From Amycolatopsis sp. NBC_01480 (GTDB lineage Bacteria; Actinomycetota; Actinomycetes; Mycobacteriales; Pseudonocardiaceae), in assembly GCF_036227205.1 (NCBI RefSeq), contig NZ_CP109442.1:7254001-7318000 (forward strand): a DNA stretch of 64,000 bases, read 5' to 3'. A model generated the notes under the pieces. It searched no databases and was not told where the DNA came from. It worked only from the letters and a program-made list of their open reading frames with translations. This document shows positions 18,689-27,387 of the stretch, piece by piece. The translations under genes and the position numbers were made by a program. How positions within the stretch are numbered: position 1 is the first letter of the stretch; each line of letters opens with the position of its first letter.

Positions 18689-21600
18689 ATGGAGTCGACG
18701 GTGAAAACGCGCACCGTGCGCCGGCTGGTCCGGTCCGCTCGAAGAAAGGTCGCGGTCCTCGCCGCGGTGGGGGTCGCCGCGACCGCTGCGCCGGCCGCTG
18801 CCCTGGCTGACCCGGCCGCGGCGCAGCTCGCGGCGGCGACCGTGCTGGCCGGGGACGCGCGGTTCGTCGTCCTCTCGCCGACGCTGATCCGGACCGAGTA
18901 CGCCGGCGACGGCAAGTTCACCGACCAGGCGACGTTCAACGCCATCGGCCGCACCGCTTTCCGGCCGACGCCTTACAGCGCGCGCGTTTCCGGTGACCTG
19001 CTCACCGTCACCACCAGCGCGATGACACTGACTTACGAGAAGGGCTCCGGGCCGTTCTCCGCGAAGAACCTCAGCGTGCAGCTGAAAGCCGGCACCCAGC
19101 CGGTGACCGCCGCGCCGTGGCAGCACCTGATCTGCGCGGCCGGCGCGCTGTGCGAGGCGGAGGACCTGGCGTACGGCGGGGTGAGCACCGCGAACGACCA
19201 CTCCGGCTACGGCGGCAGCGGATTCCTGGCCGGGTTCCAGGGCCAGGGGAGCCGGGTCTCGGCGGACGTCGACGTCGCTACCGCGGGCTCGTACCAGTTC
19301 GACCTGCGGTACGCGAACGCCGTCGCCGGGGACGGCCAGCACATCACGCGCACGCTCTCGCTGTCGGTCGACGGCGGGGCGAACCAGACGGTGAGCCTGC
19401 CGCCCACCGACACCTGGGACACCTGGGCGCTCGCCGGTCCGAAGCTGTCGCTGGGCGCGGGCCGTCACACGATCACGCTGACCCGCACGGCCGCCGACTC
19501 CGGCAACGTGAACGTCGACAGCGTCGCGCTGGTGGCCCCGGACTCGCCGTACCCGTCCGCCGCCACGCGCGCGGTCGTCGACTGTCCTTTCGGGACAACC
19601 TGTGAGGCCGAGGTGGGGCGCCCGGCCGGGTCGGCCATCCGGGCGACCAACCACCAGGGCTACTCCGGCAACGGTTTCCTCGCCGAGCTGAACCAGGGCG
19701 CGGGCCTGACCGAGCCGGTGGTGAACGTGCCCGTGGACGGCACGTACGCGGTGCAAGTCCGCTACGCCAACGGTGTCGGCGGCGACGGCCTCCACCAGGA
19801 CCGGACCGCGACCGTCTCGGCCGGCGGCGCGGCGCGGCAGCTGACCCTGCCCGTCACGAAGGACTGGGACACCTGGGGCACCGCTTCGGTCAACGTCCCG
19901 CTCAAGGCCGGCGCGAACGCCCTCGTGTTCGGCTGCCCGGACGCCGTGTCCTGCCACGTCAACCTCGACACTGTGGCCGTGACGGCGGCCGGCGCGCCCA
20001 CCCCGGCGCCGCACCTGGCGCTCGGCGGCTACCGCCGTGGGCTCGACGGGTTCAACGGCGACAACGGCGCCCCGGACACCACGCCGGGCCTGCTGAACCG
20101 TGACGGCTGGTACCTGCTGGACGACACCACCTCCGCGCTGTACGACCCGGCCACCCGCCAGGTCACCCCGCGCCCCGGGCACGGCGGACAGTCCTATCAG
20201 GACGGTTACCTGTTCGGCTACGGGCACGACTACCAGCAGGGCCTCGGCGACCTGGCCACCCTCACCGGCCCGCCGGAGCTGCTGCCGCGCTGGGCGTACG
20301 GCGTCTGGTACTCCGAGTACTTCGACCGCACTGCCGCGGACTACCGCGACACCATCCTGCCGCGCTTCCGCTCCGAGAACGTGCCGCTCGACGTGCTGGT
20401 CACCGACACCGACTTCAAGGCGCCCGACACCTGGGACGGCTGGTCGATGGACCGGACGAAGTTCCCCGACCCCAAGGGTTTCTTCGACTGGTCGGCGTCG
20501 CAGGGGCTGCACAACACGCTGAACATCCACCCCAGCATCAAGAGCTCCGACCCGAAGTTCGCGCAGGCGCAGGCCACCGCGAAGGGCAAGCTGGCCAGCT
20601 GTGGAGGCGACTGCTACACCTTCGACTGGGGCGACCCGGACCAGCTCAAGGCGTACCTGGACCTGCACCAGGAGATGGAGACCCAGGGCAACGACTTCTG
20701 GTGGCTGGACTGGTGCTGTGACAACTCGCAGTCCTCTTTGGACGGCGTGACCCCGGACGCGTGGATCAACCAGCAGTACGCCACCGACGCCGACAAGACC
20801 GTCGGCCGCGGGTTCGTCATCTCCCGGGCGTACGGCTCGCTGCAGGCCGGCGGCTACGGCAGCCCGGGCGCCCTGCCCACCGGGCCGTGGGCGGACAAAC
20901 GCTCCACCATCCACTTCACCGGGGACACCTCCTCGACCTGGGGCACGCTGAAAGCCGAGGTCGGCTACACGCCGGGTGAGGCGGTGGCCACCGGGATGTC
21001 CGCGATCAGCCACGACATCGGCGGCCACAACGACACCACCGGCCTGACGGGGTCGGAGACCTACGTCAGCGGCGGGCAGACGCACCAGACCGCCAAACTG
21101 CCCGACGACATGTACGCGCGCTGGGTGCAGCTCGGCACGTTCCAGCCGGTGGACCGCCTGCACAGCAACCACAGCGACCGGCTGCCCTGGCAGTACGGGG
21201 CCGAGGCGAAGGCGTCCGCGGAGAAGTTCCTGACGCTGCGCGAAGACCTGGTGCCGTACACCTACACGCAGGCGCAGCAGGCCGCCACGACCGGCGTTCC
21301 GGTGGTCCGCCCGACCTATCTCCAGTACCCGGAGGAGGAGAACGCGTACGCCACCGCGGGCAGCGAGTACATGTACGGCTCGGACATGCTGGTCGCGCCG
21401 GTGACCACGCCGGGCTCGACCGCGACCACCTCGGTCTGGTTCCCGCCCGGGCAGTGGACGAATTACTTCACCGGGCAGGCCTACGCCGGCGGCACCACGC
21501 AGAACGTGACCACCGACCTCGGCTCGATGCCGGTGTTCGTCCGCGCGGGCGGGATCGTGGCGACGCGGACCAACCACGTCGCCAACGACGTCCAGAACCC

Positions 21601-21934
21601 GCTCGACCGCGTCACCCTGACCGTGGCGGCCGGCGCGCCCGGCTCGTTCTCGCTGTACGAGGACAACGGCACGAACGCGAAGCAGAACTCGACCACGGCG
21701 GTCCACGCGAGCGGGCACAGCGTCCGGATCGACGGGGCCAGGGGATCGTTCGCGGGACAGCCCAGGAGTCGCGTGTGGACGGTCTCGATCCTGGGCGCCA
21801 CGGCACCGGCGCAGGTGACCGCGGACGGGCGGAAGCTGCCGTCGACGGCGTGGCACTGGGATGCCGCGGGGCACAAGCTGACGGTGGAGCTGCCTCGGCG
21901 TGACGTCCATGCGCCGGTGACGGTGACCTACTAA
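18689..21934 (+). CDS. Secreted GH31 glycoside hydrolase with two inserted CBM6/35-like modules
   Basis: Retaining alpha-glycosidase (alpha-glucosidase/alpha-xylosidase clade undetermined), 1081 residues. Start ATG 18689 opens a signal peptide (Arg-rich, then VAVLAAVGVAATAAPAAALA). The GH31 N-terminal beta domain is interrupted after about residue 135 by two homologous modules, each opening with CEAE and containing WDTW (about 150-290 and 305-445); CBM6/35 modules have such features. The barrel then carries WWLDWCCDN (nucleophile Asp) and HFTGDTSSTW (acid/base Asp). A beta-sandwich ends the protein. It acts outside the cell. Transcribed alone; ends 18 bp before a large hairpin. Confidence 0.88.
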   Translation: MESTVKTRTVRRLVRSARRKVAVLAAVGVAATAAPAAALADPAAAQLAAATVLAGDARFVVLSPTLIRTEYAGDGKFTDQATFNAIGRTAFRPTPYSARVSGDLLTVTTSAMTLTYEKGSGPFSAKNLSVQLKAGTQPVTAAPWQHLICAAGALCEAEDLAYGGVSTANDHSGYGGSGFLAGFQGQGSRVSADVDVATAGSYQFDLRYANAVAGDGQHITRTLSLSVDGGANQTVSLPPTDTWDTWALAGPKLSLGAGRHTITLTRTAADSGNVNVDSVALVAPDSPYPSAATRAVVDCPFGTTCEAEVGRPAGSAIRATNHQGYSGNGFLAELNQGAGLTEPVVNVPVDGTYAVQVRYANGVGGDGLHQDRTATVSAGGAARQLTLPVTKDWDTWGTASVNVPLKAGANALVFGCPDAVSCHVNLDTVAVTAAGAPTPAPHLALGGYRRGLDGFNGDNGAPDTTPGLLNRDGWYLLDDTTSALYDPATRQVTPRPGHGGQSYQDGYLFGYGHDYQQGLGDLATLTGPPELLPRWAYGVWYSEYFDRTAADYRDTILPRFRSENVPLDVLVTDTDFKAPDTWDGWSMDRTKFPDPKGFFDWSASQGLHNTLNIHPSIKSSDPKFAQAQATAKGKLASCGGDCYTFDWGDPDQLKAYLDLHQEMETQGNDFWWLDWCCDNSQSSLDGVTPDAWINQQYATDADKTVGRGFVISRAYGSLQAGGYGSPGALPTGPWADKRSTIHFTGDTSSTWGTLKAEVGYTPGEAVATGMSAISHDIGGHNDTTGLTGSETYVSGGQTHQTAKLPDDMYARWVQLGTFQPVDRLHSNHSDRLPWQYGAEAKASAEKFLTLREDLVPYTYTQAQQAATTGVPVVRPTYLQYPEEENAYATAGSEYMYGSDMLVAPVTTPGSTATTSVWFPPGQWTNYFTGQAYAGGTTQNVTTDLGSMPVFVRAGGIVATRTNHVANDVQNPLDRVTLTVAAGAPGSFSLYEDNGTNAKQNSTTAVHASGHSVRIDGARGSFAGQPRSRVWTVSILGATAPAQVTADGRKLPSTAWHWDAAGHKLTVELPRRDVHAPVTVTY

Positions 21935-21952
21935 CGCCGCGCTGCAGAAGGA

Positions 21953-21998
21953 CTCGTGAGTGTTGAGGACGGTTAGAACCGTCCTCAACACTCACGAG
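21953..21998. repeat. 46-bp perfect palindrome
   Basis: 22-bp perfect arms (CTCGTGAGTGTTGAGGACGG plus TT) with a 2-base loop. It lies between the convergent GH31 and TetR genes and its right arm contains the TetR stop codon (21992-21994). Works as a terminator for either gene, but length and perfection suggest one of the dispersed palindrome families of this genome. Confidence 0.8.
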
Positions 21999-22597
21999 CC
22001 TGTTCGTTGGAGGACGTCGGCGAGGACTGCGTTCACCACCTTGCCGACGTCTTCCGGCTCGGCGCTGTCGAGCCGGTCTCCGCCGGCGTACAACAGGTGC
22101 CCGGCGCCGATCAGCGAGAGGGCCAGTGACTCGGCGTCGGCGTCGGCGGCGATGCGGCCCAGCTCGCGCTCGCCGGTGAGGTACGCGGCGAGCATGGCGC
22201 TCGCCTCGGTCAGGACCGGGATGCCGTGGGCCGGGCCGGTTTCGCGCAGCCGGGCGCGCAGCTCGTCGCGGAAGACGACGAGGCTGACGATGGCCAGCAC
22301 GAGCGGGTCGAACAGCTCGGTCAACGCGCTGGTGACATTGCCGGCGACGCTGCCGATCCCGGCCGCCGCGCGCAGGAGCGCGGCCTGGTCGCCGACCCGG
22401 GCGACGCGATCGCGCACGAGTTCGGCGAGGAAGGCGTCGAAGTCGGGGAAGTGCCGGTGCAGGACCCCCTTGGCGACGCCGGCCTCGGCCGTCACCGCCC
22501 GGCTGGTCAGCGCGCCCGGCCCGTCACGCAGCAGAACCCGTTCCGCGGCAACGAAAAGCTGCTGGCGAGCGTCGCGGATGTGGATCCCGGTCGGCAC
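21992..22597 (-). CDS. TetR family repressor
   Basis: 201 residues, GTG start. Residues 8-55 are the TetR HTH (LFVAAERVLLRDGPGALTSRAVTAEAGVAKGVLHRHF is its region; recognition helix around AGVAKGVLHRHF). The C-terminal half is a variable ligand domain. Divergent from the methyltransferase gene, with two tandem palindromes in the 52-bp gap and over the methyltransferase start, so it almost certainly represses that gene and itself. Confidence 0.87.
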   Translation of the reverse strand: MPTGIHIRDARQQLFVAAERVLLRDGPGALTSRAVTAEAGVAKGVLHRHFPDFDAFLAELVRDRVARVGDQAALLRAAAGIGSVAGNVTSALTELFDPLVLAIVSLVVFRDELRARLRETGPAHGIPVLTEASAMLAAYLTGERELGRIAADADAESLALSLIGAGHLLYAGGDRLDSAEPEDVGKVVNAVLADVLQRTGS

Positions 22598-22620
22598 TGG
22601 TCTGGCCTCCGCCTTGTTTG

Positions 22621-22658
22621 AGTGGGCGCGTGCCCACTATGGTGGGCGCATGCCCACT
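22621..22658. promoter_or_regulatory. Two tandem TetR operators between divergent genes
   Basis: AGTGGGC-GCGT-GCCCACT (22621-22638) and GGTGGGC-GCAT-GCCCACT (22641-22658) are palindromes with 7- and 6-bp arms, 4-bp spacer and centres 20 bp apart. The second one covers the ATG (22650) of the methyltransferase. CACTAT at 22635-22640 may be the -10, with TTGTTT at 22614 as -35, which would make the transcript nearly leaderless. Confidence 0.75.
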
Positions 22659-23471
22659 CTACCGGAGCCGTCCTCGCCGCCCGTCCAGTCCCATGAGCAC
22701 CGGGCCATGGCCGAGTCGTTCGGCGTGGATCCCGCGCGGTACGACCGGGCGCGGCCCCGTTATCCGGACGCGCTGGTGCAGCGGATCGTCGGCGGCAGCC
22801 CCGGCCGTGCCGTGCTCGACGTCGGCTGCGGCACCGGCATCGATGCCCGCCAGTTCCAGGCGGCGGGTTGTGTGGTGCTGGGCGTCGACCCGGATGCGCG
22901 GATGGCGGAATTCGCGCGGGGGACCGGGGTCGAGGTCGAGCTGGCGACGTTCGAAGCGTGGGAGCCGGCCGGGCGGGAGTTCGACGCGGTGGTCGCCGGG
23001 CAGGCCTGGCACTGGGTAAACCCGGTCGCGGGCGCGGCGAAGGCGGCGCGGATCCTGCGCCCCGGCGGCCGGCTCGCGGTGTTCGGCCACGTGTTCGCCG
23101 CCCCGCCCGAGGTCCAGTCGGCTTTTTCTGAGGTCTTCCGGCGGCTGGTGCCGGACTCGCCGTTGAACTCCGCGCCGTCCCGGACGCCGCTGGAGACCTA
23201 CCAGGCGATGTTCGCCCGCGCCGCCGAAGGAATCCGCGAGGCCGGCGGCTTCGGCGAACCGGAGCAGTGGCGGTTCGACTGGCAGCAGACCTACACCCGC
23301 GACGAGTGGCTCGATCACCTGCCCACCACCGGCGTCCTCACCCGCCTCCCGCCCGACCAGCTGGCCGAGGTGCTGCACGAGGTCGGCGCCGCCCTCGACG
23401 AACTTGGCGGCGGCTTCACCATGCCGTACACGACGTTGGCCGCCACCGCGGTGCGGAGCGGCACCGCCTGA
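22650..23471 (+). CDS. Class I SAM-dependent methyltransferase
   Basis: 273 residues; VLDVGCGTGIDARQF near residue 54 (SAM motif I), GVDPD (motif II), FDAVVAGQAWHWV and RILRPGGRLAVFGHV (motifs post-I to III) define a UbiE/Methyltransf_11-type enzyme. Start ATG 22650 lies inside an operator. Its control by a dedicated TetR suggests detoxification or modification of a ligand sensed by that repressor. Substrate unknown. Confidence 0.85.
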   Translation: MPTLPEPSSPPVQSHEHRAMAESFGVDPARYDRARPRYPDALVQRIVGGSPGRAVLDVGCGTGIDARQFQAAGCVVLGVDPDARMAEFARGTGVEVELATFEAWEPAGREFDAVVAGQAWHWVNPVAGAAKAARILRPGGRLAVFGHVFAAPPEVQSAFSEVFRRLVPDSPLNSAPSRTPLETYQAMFARAAEGIREAGGFGEPEQWRFDWQQTYTRDEWLDHLPTTGVLTRLPPDQLAEVLHEVGAALDELGGGFTMPYTTLAATAVRSGTA

Positions 23472-23478
23472 AACGGGG

Positions 23479-23796
23479 TCAGCAGAGGTCGACGGACGCG
23501 ACGGTCGGCTCGGCGCCGACGAACTTCAGGCCCTGGCGGTCGCCGGGGGCGATGCTGAAGCAGCTGCTGTCCGGGGCGCGGTTGATCACCACGGTGACCC
23601 GGTACTCGCGCGAGCAGTTGTTCGCGACCGTGACGAACAGCGTGGTGCCGACCGAGCCGCCCTGCGAAGCGACCTCGATGCAGGACGGTGCGGCGGCGTT
23701 GGTCGCGGCCGACGCGGTTCCGGCCAGACCCAGGCCGGCCAATGCGGCCACGGCGAGACCGGCGAGCGGGGTGGCGAGCGTGCGGGTCTTGATCAT
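23479..23796 (-). CDS. Secreted small two-disulfide protein, tendamistat (alpha-amylase inhibitor)-like
   Basis: 105 residues. Start ATG 23796; signal peptide of about 34 residues ending GTASAA. The mature part has four Cys in the order and spacing of the Streptomyces alpha-amylase inhibitors: 17 residues between Cys2 and Cys3 (the same as tendamistat, from memory), then CFSIAPGD matching the CYAVAPGQ region, and Cys4 at the C-terminus. The first loop is longer (21 residues between Cys1 and Cys2) and lacks the Trp-Arg-Tyr triad that inhibits amylase, so the activity may differ. Predicted all-beta, extracellular. Monocistronic. Confidence 0.6.
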   Translation of the reverse strand: MIKTRTLATPLAGLAVAALAGLGLAGTASAATNAAAPSCIEVASQGGSVGTTLFVTVANNCSREYRVTVVINRAPDSSCFSIAPGDRQGLKFVGAEPTVASVDLC

Positions 23797-23903
23797 GGGT
23801 TTGCCTTTCGTCTCGGACGGATGTGCTTCAGTCCGGACGGTAAGGCGGGGTGCCGGGGACCGGTCCCGATCATGAAAGCCGGTGGGCGCGACCGCTCCCT
23901 TTA

Positions 23904-23958
23904 GTCCGTCAAGGACTCCTTGCCTGCGTCCCACGCGGGTAAGGAGTCCTTGACGGAC
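23904..23958. repeat. Intergenic palindrome, GTCAAGGACTCCTT family
   Basis: 18-bp perfect outer arms (GTCCGTCAAGGACTCCTT and complement) plus an inner stem with G-T pairs. Same family as 38482-38532 and 59030-59080. It lies between two minus-strand genes, upstream of the small secreted protein and after marR. Confidence 0.85.
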
Positions 23959-23971
23959 CCGGGGGAGTGCG

Positions 23972-24448
23972 TCAGGGGTCGATGCCGGAGATCCGCCGGG
24001 TGCTGGCGATGAGCGCGCCGGTGGTCCGGCTCGCCCAGTCGAGGATCGCGCGGGTCTCGGTTTCGTTGTAGCGCGTCATGATCGTGCCCAGATCCTCGAT
24101 GAACGGGCCGAACGCGGTGGCCATCAGCGCGTTCATCCGCTCGTTCGGCAGCAGGTGCACCACGACCTTGCGGCGGTCGTGCGGATCGGGGGCGCGCCGC
24201 ACGTAACCGGCCTTGGCCAGCCGGTCGAGCATTCGCGTGACCGCGCCGGTGGTGAGCCCGGTGTGCTCGCCGACCGCGCCGGCCGTCACCGGGCCGAGGC
24301 GCTGCAACAGGTCCAGGCACTTGCGCTCGACCGCGCTCAGCCCCAGCAGCCGGCCGACGGCCTCGTGGAACACGACGATCGCCGTGGCGAACTCGCGGCC
24401 CAGCAACTGGGCGTTCGCTGCCTGGTCGGAGGGGTCGGCTTGCGTCAT
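23972..24448 (-). CDS. MarR family transcriptional regulator
   Basis: 158 residues with a MarR winged helix: VGEHTGLTTGAVTRMLDRL (recognition helix, about 60-78) and APDPHDRRKVVVHL (wing). Divergent from a membrane protein gene 99 bp away, which it probably represses. No clear palindromic operator was found in the gap. Confidence 0.88.
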   Translation of the reverse strand: MTQADPSDQAANAQLLGREFATAIVVFHEAVGRLLGLSAVERKCLDLLQRLGPVTAGAVGEHTGLTTGAVTRMLDRLAKAGYVRRAPDPHDRRKVVVHLLPNERMNALMATAFGPFIEDLGTIMTRYNETETRAILDWASRTTGALIASTRRISGIDP

Positions 24449-24547
24449 GGGCCGATGCTACCTTACCCTTGCACTCTCTTAGTAGACGAAATAATGACGA
24501 ATGCAGGGATTGGGGGAGCGCGATGGCGACCGTGGTGGAGGTGCCTG

Positions 24548-25438
24548 ATGCCTGAGGTGAGCGCGGGCCGCAAAGCGGCGTGGGTGGGCTTGATGATCAT
24601 GAACGCCGCGGTCGACCTGCTGCTGCCGACGGTGGTGCTGGTCGCCCTCGCGCCGACCGGGTTGTCCGCCGCGGTGCTGCTGTCCATCGGCGGAACTCTG
24701 GTGGGGGGCAAGGCCATCGGCGGCCAGGCCGGGTCCGGCCGGTTCCGCTGGCGGCTCGCGCTGCTCGCGGGGCTGGTGCCCACGGCGGCGATCCTCGGCT
24801 GTCACGCGGCGGGCCTCGGCGACGTGGCGAGCATGGTGGCGGGCGCGATCGTGCTGGGGGTGATCGTGCTCGCCGACGTCCTGCTCGGGCGTCGCCGGGA
24901 CCGCGCCGAGGGCCGGGTCGACGTGTTCGCTCTGGTCGTGCTGGCCGAGGTGCTGGCGGGCGTGGTGCTCACCTCGATCAGCGGCGACGCGCGGTTCGTC
25001 CTGGCGCGGGTTTCGCTGTACCTGACCGTCGGCGGGCTGGTGATCCTGGCGTCCGCGTGGGCCGAGCGTCCGTTGATGCGCACTGCGCTCAAACCCGTTG
25101 CGGCGAAAGGACAACCCGCGCGCGAGGCGGCGTTCGAACGGGCCTGGGCGAACTCGCAGAGGTTCCGCGCGCTCTACCGGGCCATGACGGCCGGGCTGGG
25201 CAGCGTGCTGATCATCGACGCCGTGGTGCGGGTGGTGATCATCTACAGCCAGCCGGCGGGAGCGGTCGTCGAATCGTCGCTCACCTCGCAGCTTCCGCTG
25301 GTGGTCCTGATCGTCGTGTGGTTCGCGGCGGGCCGCGGCCTCGCGGTGCCCCGCGCCGAGCGGATCCTGGAGGCCGAGCTGGCGAATGCGCCTGCCAGCC
25401 CGGAGCCTCCAGTTCCCGCGCCTACGAAACCGCGGTGA
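24548..25438 (+). CDS. Integral membrane protein (VC0807-like)
   Basis: 296 residues, at least six hydrophobic segments, with the short hydrophilic loop GRRRDRAEGRVDVF in the middle, an arrangement seen in VC0807-type proteins of unknown function. ATG 24548 has GGAGG 8 bp upstream; an ATG at 24494 would add 18 residues. A second protein of the same type lies at 57716. Its 3' end overlaps by 17 bp the 3' end of the convergent ricin-lectin gene. Function unknown; control by the divergent MarR suggests efflux or stress. Confidence 0.65.
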   Translation: MPEVSAGRKAAWVGLMIMNAAVDLLLPTVVLVALAPTGLSAAVLLSIGGTLVGGKAIGGQAGSGRFRWRLALLAGLVPTAAILGCHAAGLGDVASMVAGAIVLGVIVLADVLLGRRRDRAEGRVDVFALVVLAEVLAGVVLTSISGDARFVLARVSLYLTVGGLVILASAWAERPLMRTALKPVAAKGQPAREAAFERAWANSQRFRALYRAMTAGLGSVLIIDAVVRVVIIYSQPAGAVVESSLTSQLPLVVLIVVWFAAGRGLAVPRAERILEAELANAPASPEPPVPAPTKPR

Positions 25439-27206
25439 TCACCAGCGTCTGCTGGGACGCGGTGCGCCCGCCGCCGACCGGGCTGCCCGTCCGGTCGGTC
25501 CAGTACCGGGCCGGGGTGGTCTCCGCGGCGCGGCCGGAGAGGCCCAGCACTAGTCCGCTGTAGCGGTTGACCAGCCGGAAGCCGTTCCCGGAGCGCAGGA
25601 CGAACCACTGCTGGCCGACGCTCGGGCCGCCGGATCCGGCCGGGGTGACCGTCGGCGCGGTACCCCACGCCCGCGTTGCCGGGGACGAGGTGCCGACGCC
25701 GAGCAGCCCGCCGCTCGCGCGGTTCACGATCCGGTACGAGCCGTCGCCGTTGGCCTTGAAGGACCACGCCGTGGCGCCCGCCCGGGTGAACTGCGAAGTG
25801 GTGGCGGAGCGGCCCGGGACCTGGGCGAGGACCCGGCCGTCACCGCTGGCGATGCGGTACGCCCTGGACTGGTCGAACAGCGGCGCGGCGGGGTGGGGGC
25901 CCTCGACGGTCAGGTCGAAGTACGTGCCGGAGGCGTCGCCCGGGCAGCCGAACGCGCAGTAGGACCGGAAGTTCTTCCCGACGATCGACGAGCTGGTTTT
26001 GCTGGCCCCGTCGAGGAACCAGCGGTACCACGACGCGTCGGTGTGGGTGCCGGTGTCGCCGGCCAGCCGCCACTTCTGCGTGGCCAGGTTGTCGGTCACG
26101 TAGAACTGCTGCGGCGCCTTGCCGCTCTGGTCGACCGCCTGCGGTTCGCCGATGTACAGCCCGAGGTACGCGTTGTAGGCGACGTCCATGACGAACAGCG
26201 GTGACGTCGGCGGGGTCTTGCCCGCCGCGACCTGCTCGGTGGTGGTCCCGGTGTTCGCCGGGTTGTACTCCTTCGACGCGGGCGTGTAGCCGGTGCTGCT
26301 CGCGCCGTCGACCGGCACCATGTTGCTCTCGCGCCCGCCGACGCCGGGCTCGGACCACTTGCCGTCGTACCACTTCTGCCAGCTGCCTGACGCCATCTTG
26401 CCGGCGATCGGCGCCCGGGCGACGTGCTCGTAGAACGCCTTCCAGCCGCCGTTCTTGTCCACCACGCGCGAGCCGTAGTACAGGTAGAAGTAGCCCGAGG
26501 CGGTGTCCACCAGCAGCCGCTGGTCGCCGTCGCCGTAGTAGTACGTCTGCTGCGGGAAGGTGGCGGTGTCGCCGCGTTTGGAGCTGTACGGCGTTGTGAT
26601 CACGTGTGCCTTGATGGCCCAGGTGTGCCCGCCGTCGGTCGAAACCGCGTAGTCGATGGCGTCGTAGTGCAGGCCGTCGCCGAAGGGCTGCGGGGTGAAC
26701 TCGTTGTGCACCAAGCCGTACCAGTCGCCGGTGTCCGGGTCGACCCACACGCCGGACAGGTCGCAGAAGTTCTTCTGCGAGTAGCCGGAGCCGGCCGGCG
26801 GGTCGGTGGCCTCGCGGCCGGTGGGGCTGGTGTTGCACCGCCAGGTCGTGTCGTTGTTCTTGTCGCGCGGCTCGGCGGGGTTCACCGCGTTGCTCAGCTC
26901 GCTCGACTTCGTCGCGGAGTCGAAGTCCTGGCCGGAGTAGAACTCCCACTCCCGCGGGGCGTCCGCGCCGTAGTCGGCGGCGGACTGCTGGAAGTAGTAG
27001 GTGCCGTCCTTGTCGATATAACCGCTCGCCGGGGTGTCGGTCGGGTAGGCGTAGGTGCCGGTGCCGTTCACCGTCACGGTGTAGCCGCCGGACGGTGCCG
27101 CCGACGCCGAAGCCGGGACCAGCCCGCCGACGCACAACGCCACCCCGGTGAGCGCGACGGCGGCTCTCCGGCCGGTTCCACGGGACCTGGGATACGAGAC
27201 GGGCAT
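25422..27206 (-). CDS. Secreted Asp-box protein with C-terminal ricin B lectin domain
   Basis: 594 residues. ATG 27206 with GAGGAG 4 bp upstream opens a signal peptide (RRAAVALTGVALCVGGLVPASASA). The body (about 40-440) is beta-rich with STDGGHTW, a sialidase-type Asp-box, and many aromatic repeats, suggesting a beta-propeller glycosidase. The C-terminal 140 residues (YRIASGDGRVLAQV to QTLVITAVS) have ricin B pseudo-repeats (FKANGDGSYRIVNRASGGLLGV; RLVNRYSGLVLGL) that often bind galactose/GalNAc. It shares a 306-bp promoter region with the sugar-phosphate operon, so it may release the sugar which that operon degrades. Exact activity unknown. Confidence 0.72.
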   Translation of the reverse strand: MPVSYPRSRGTGRRAAVALTGVALCVGGLVPASASAAPSGGYTVTVNGTGTYAYPTDTPASGYIDKDGTYYFQQSAADYGADAPREWEFYSGQDFDSATKSSELSNAVNPAEPRDKNNDTTWRCNTSPTGREATDPPAGSGYSQKNFCDLSGVWVDPDTGDWYGLVHNEFTPQPFGDGLHYDAIDYAVSTDGGHTWAIKAHVITTPYSSKRGDTATFPQQTYYYGDGDQRLLVDTASGYFYLYYGSRVVDKNGGWKAFYEHVARAPIAGKMASGSWQKWYDGKWSEPGVGGRESNMVPVDGASSTGYTPASKEYNPANTGTTTEQVAAGKTPPTSPLFVMDVAYNAYLGLYIGEPQAVDQSGKAPQQFYVTDNLATQKWRLAGDTGTHTDASWYRWFLDGASKTSSSIVGKNFRSYCAFGCPGDASGTYFDLTVEGPHPAAPLFDQSRAYRIASGDGRVLAQVPGRSATTSQFTRAGATAWSFKANGDGSYRIVNRASGGLLGVGTSSPATRAWGTAPTVTPAGSGGPSVGQQWFVLRSGNGFRLVNRYSGLVLGLSGRAAETTPARYWTDRTGSPVGGGRTASQQTLVITAVS

Positions 27207-27387
27207 GGGCTCCTCATTCCTTCCGGACGCCGGCCGAGGCGGCTGCGGGGACTTGGATGAGCATTGATGTCGGAAAACCAGCCAGAACAAACAAGATCGA
27301 TCACATTTGGTGTGCAGTGATGATGCCCTCCGGGGTATTTCACTGTCAACGGACGCCAGTCGTTTAACGCCCTATACCCCGGTCATC

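Noticed and set aside
18464..21991. 1175-residue open frame on the minus strand opposite the first GH31 gene
   Set aside because: Low-complexity Arg/Gly/Val composition, no motifs; it is the antisense shadow of a high-G+C gene with clear GH31 motifs.
24449..24547. MarR operator in the marR/membrane-protein gap
   Set aside because: No convincing palindrome; short TCT/AGA matches are within chance expectation.
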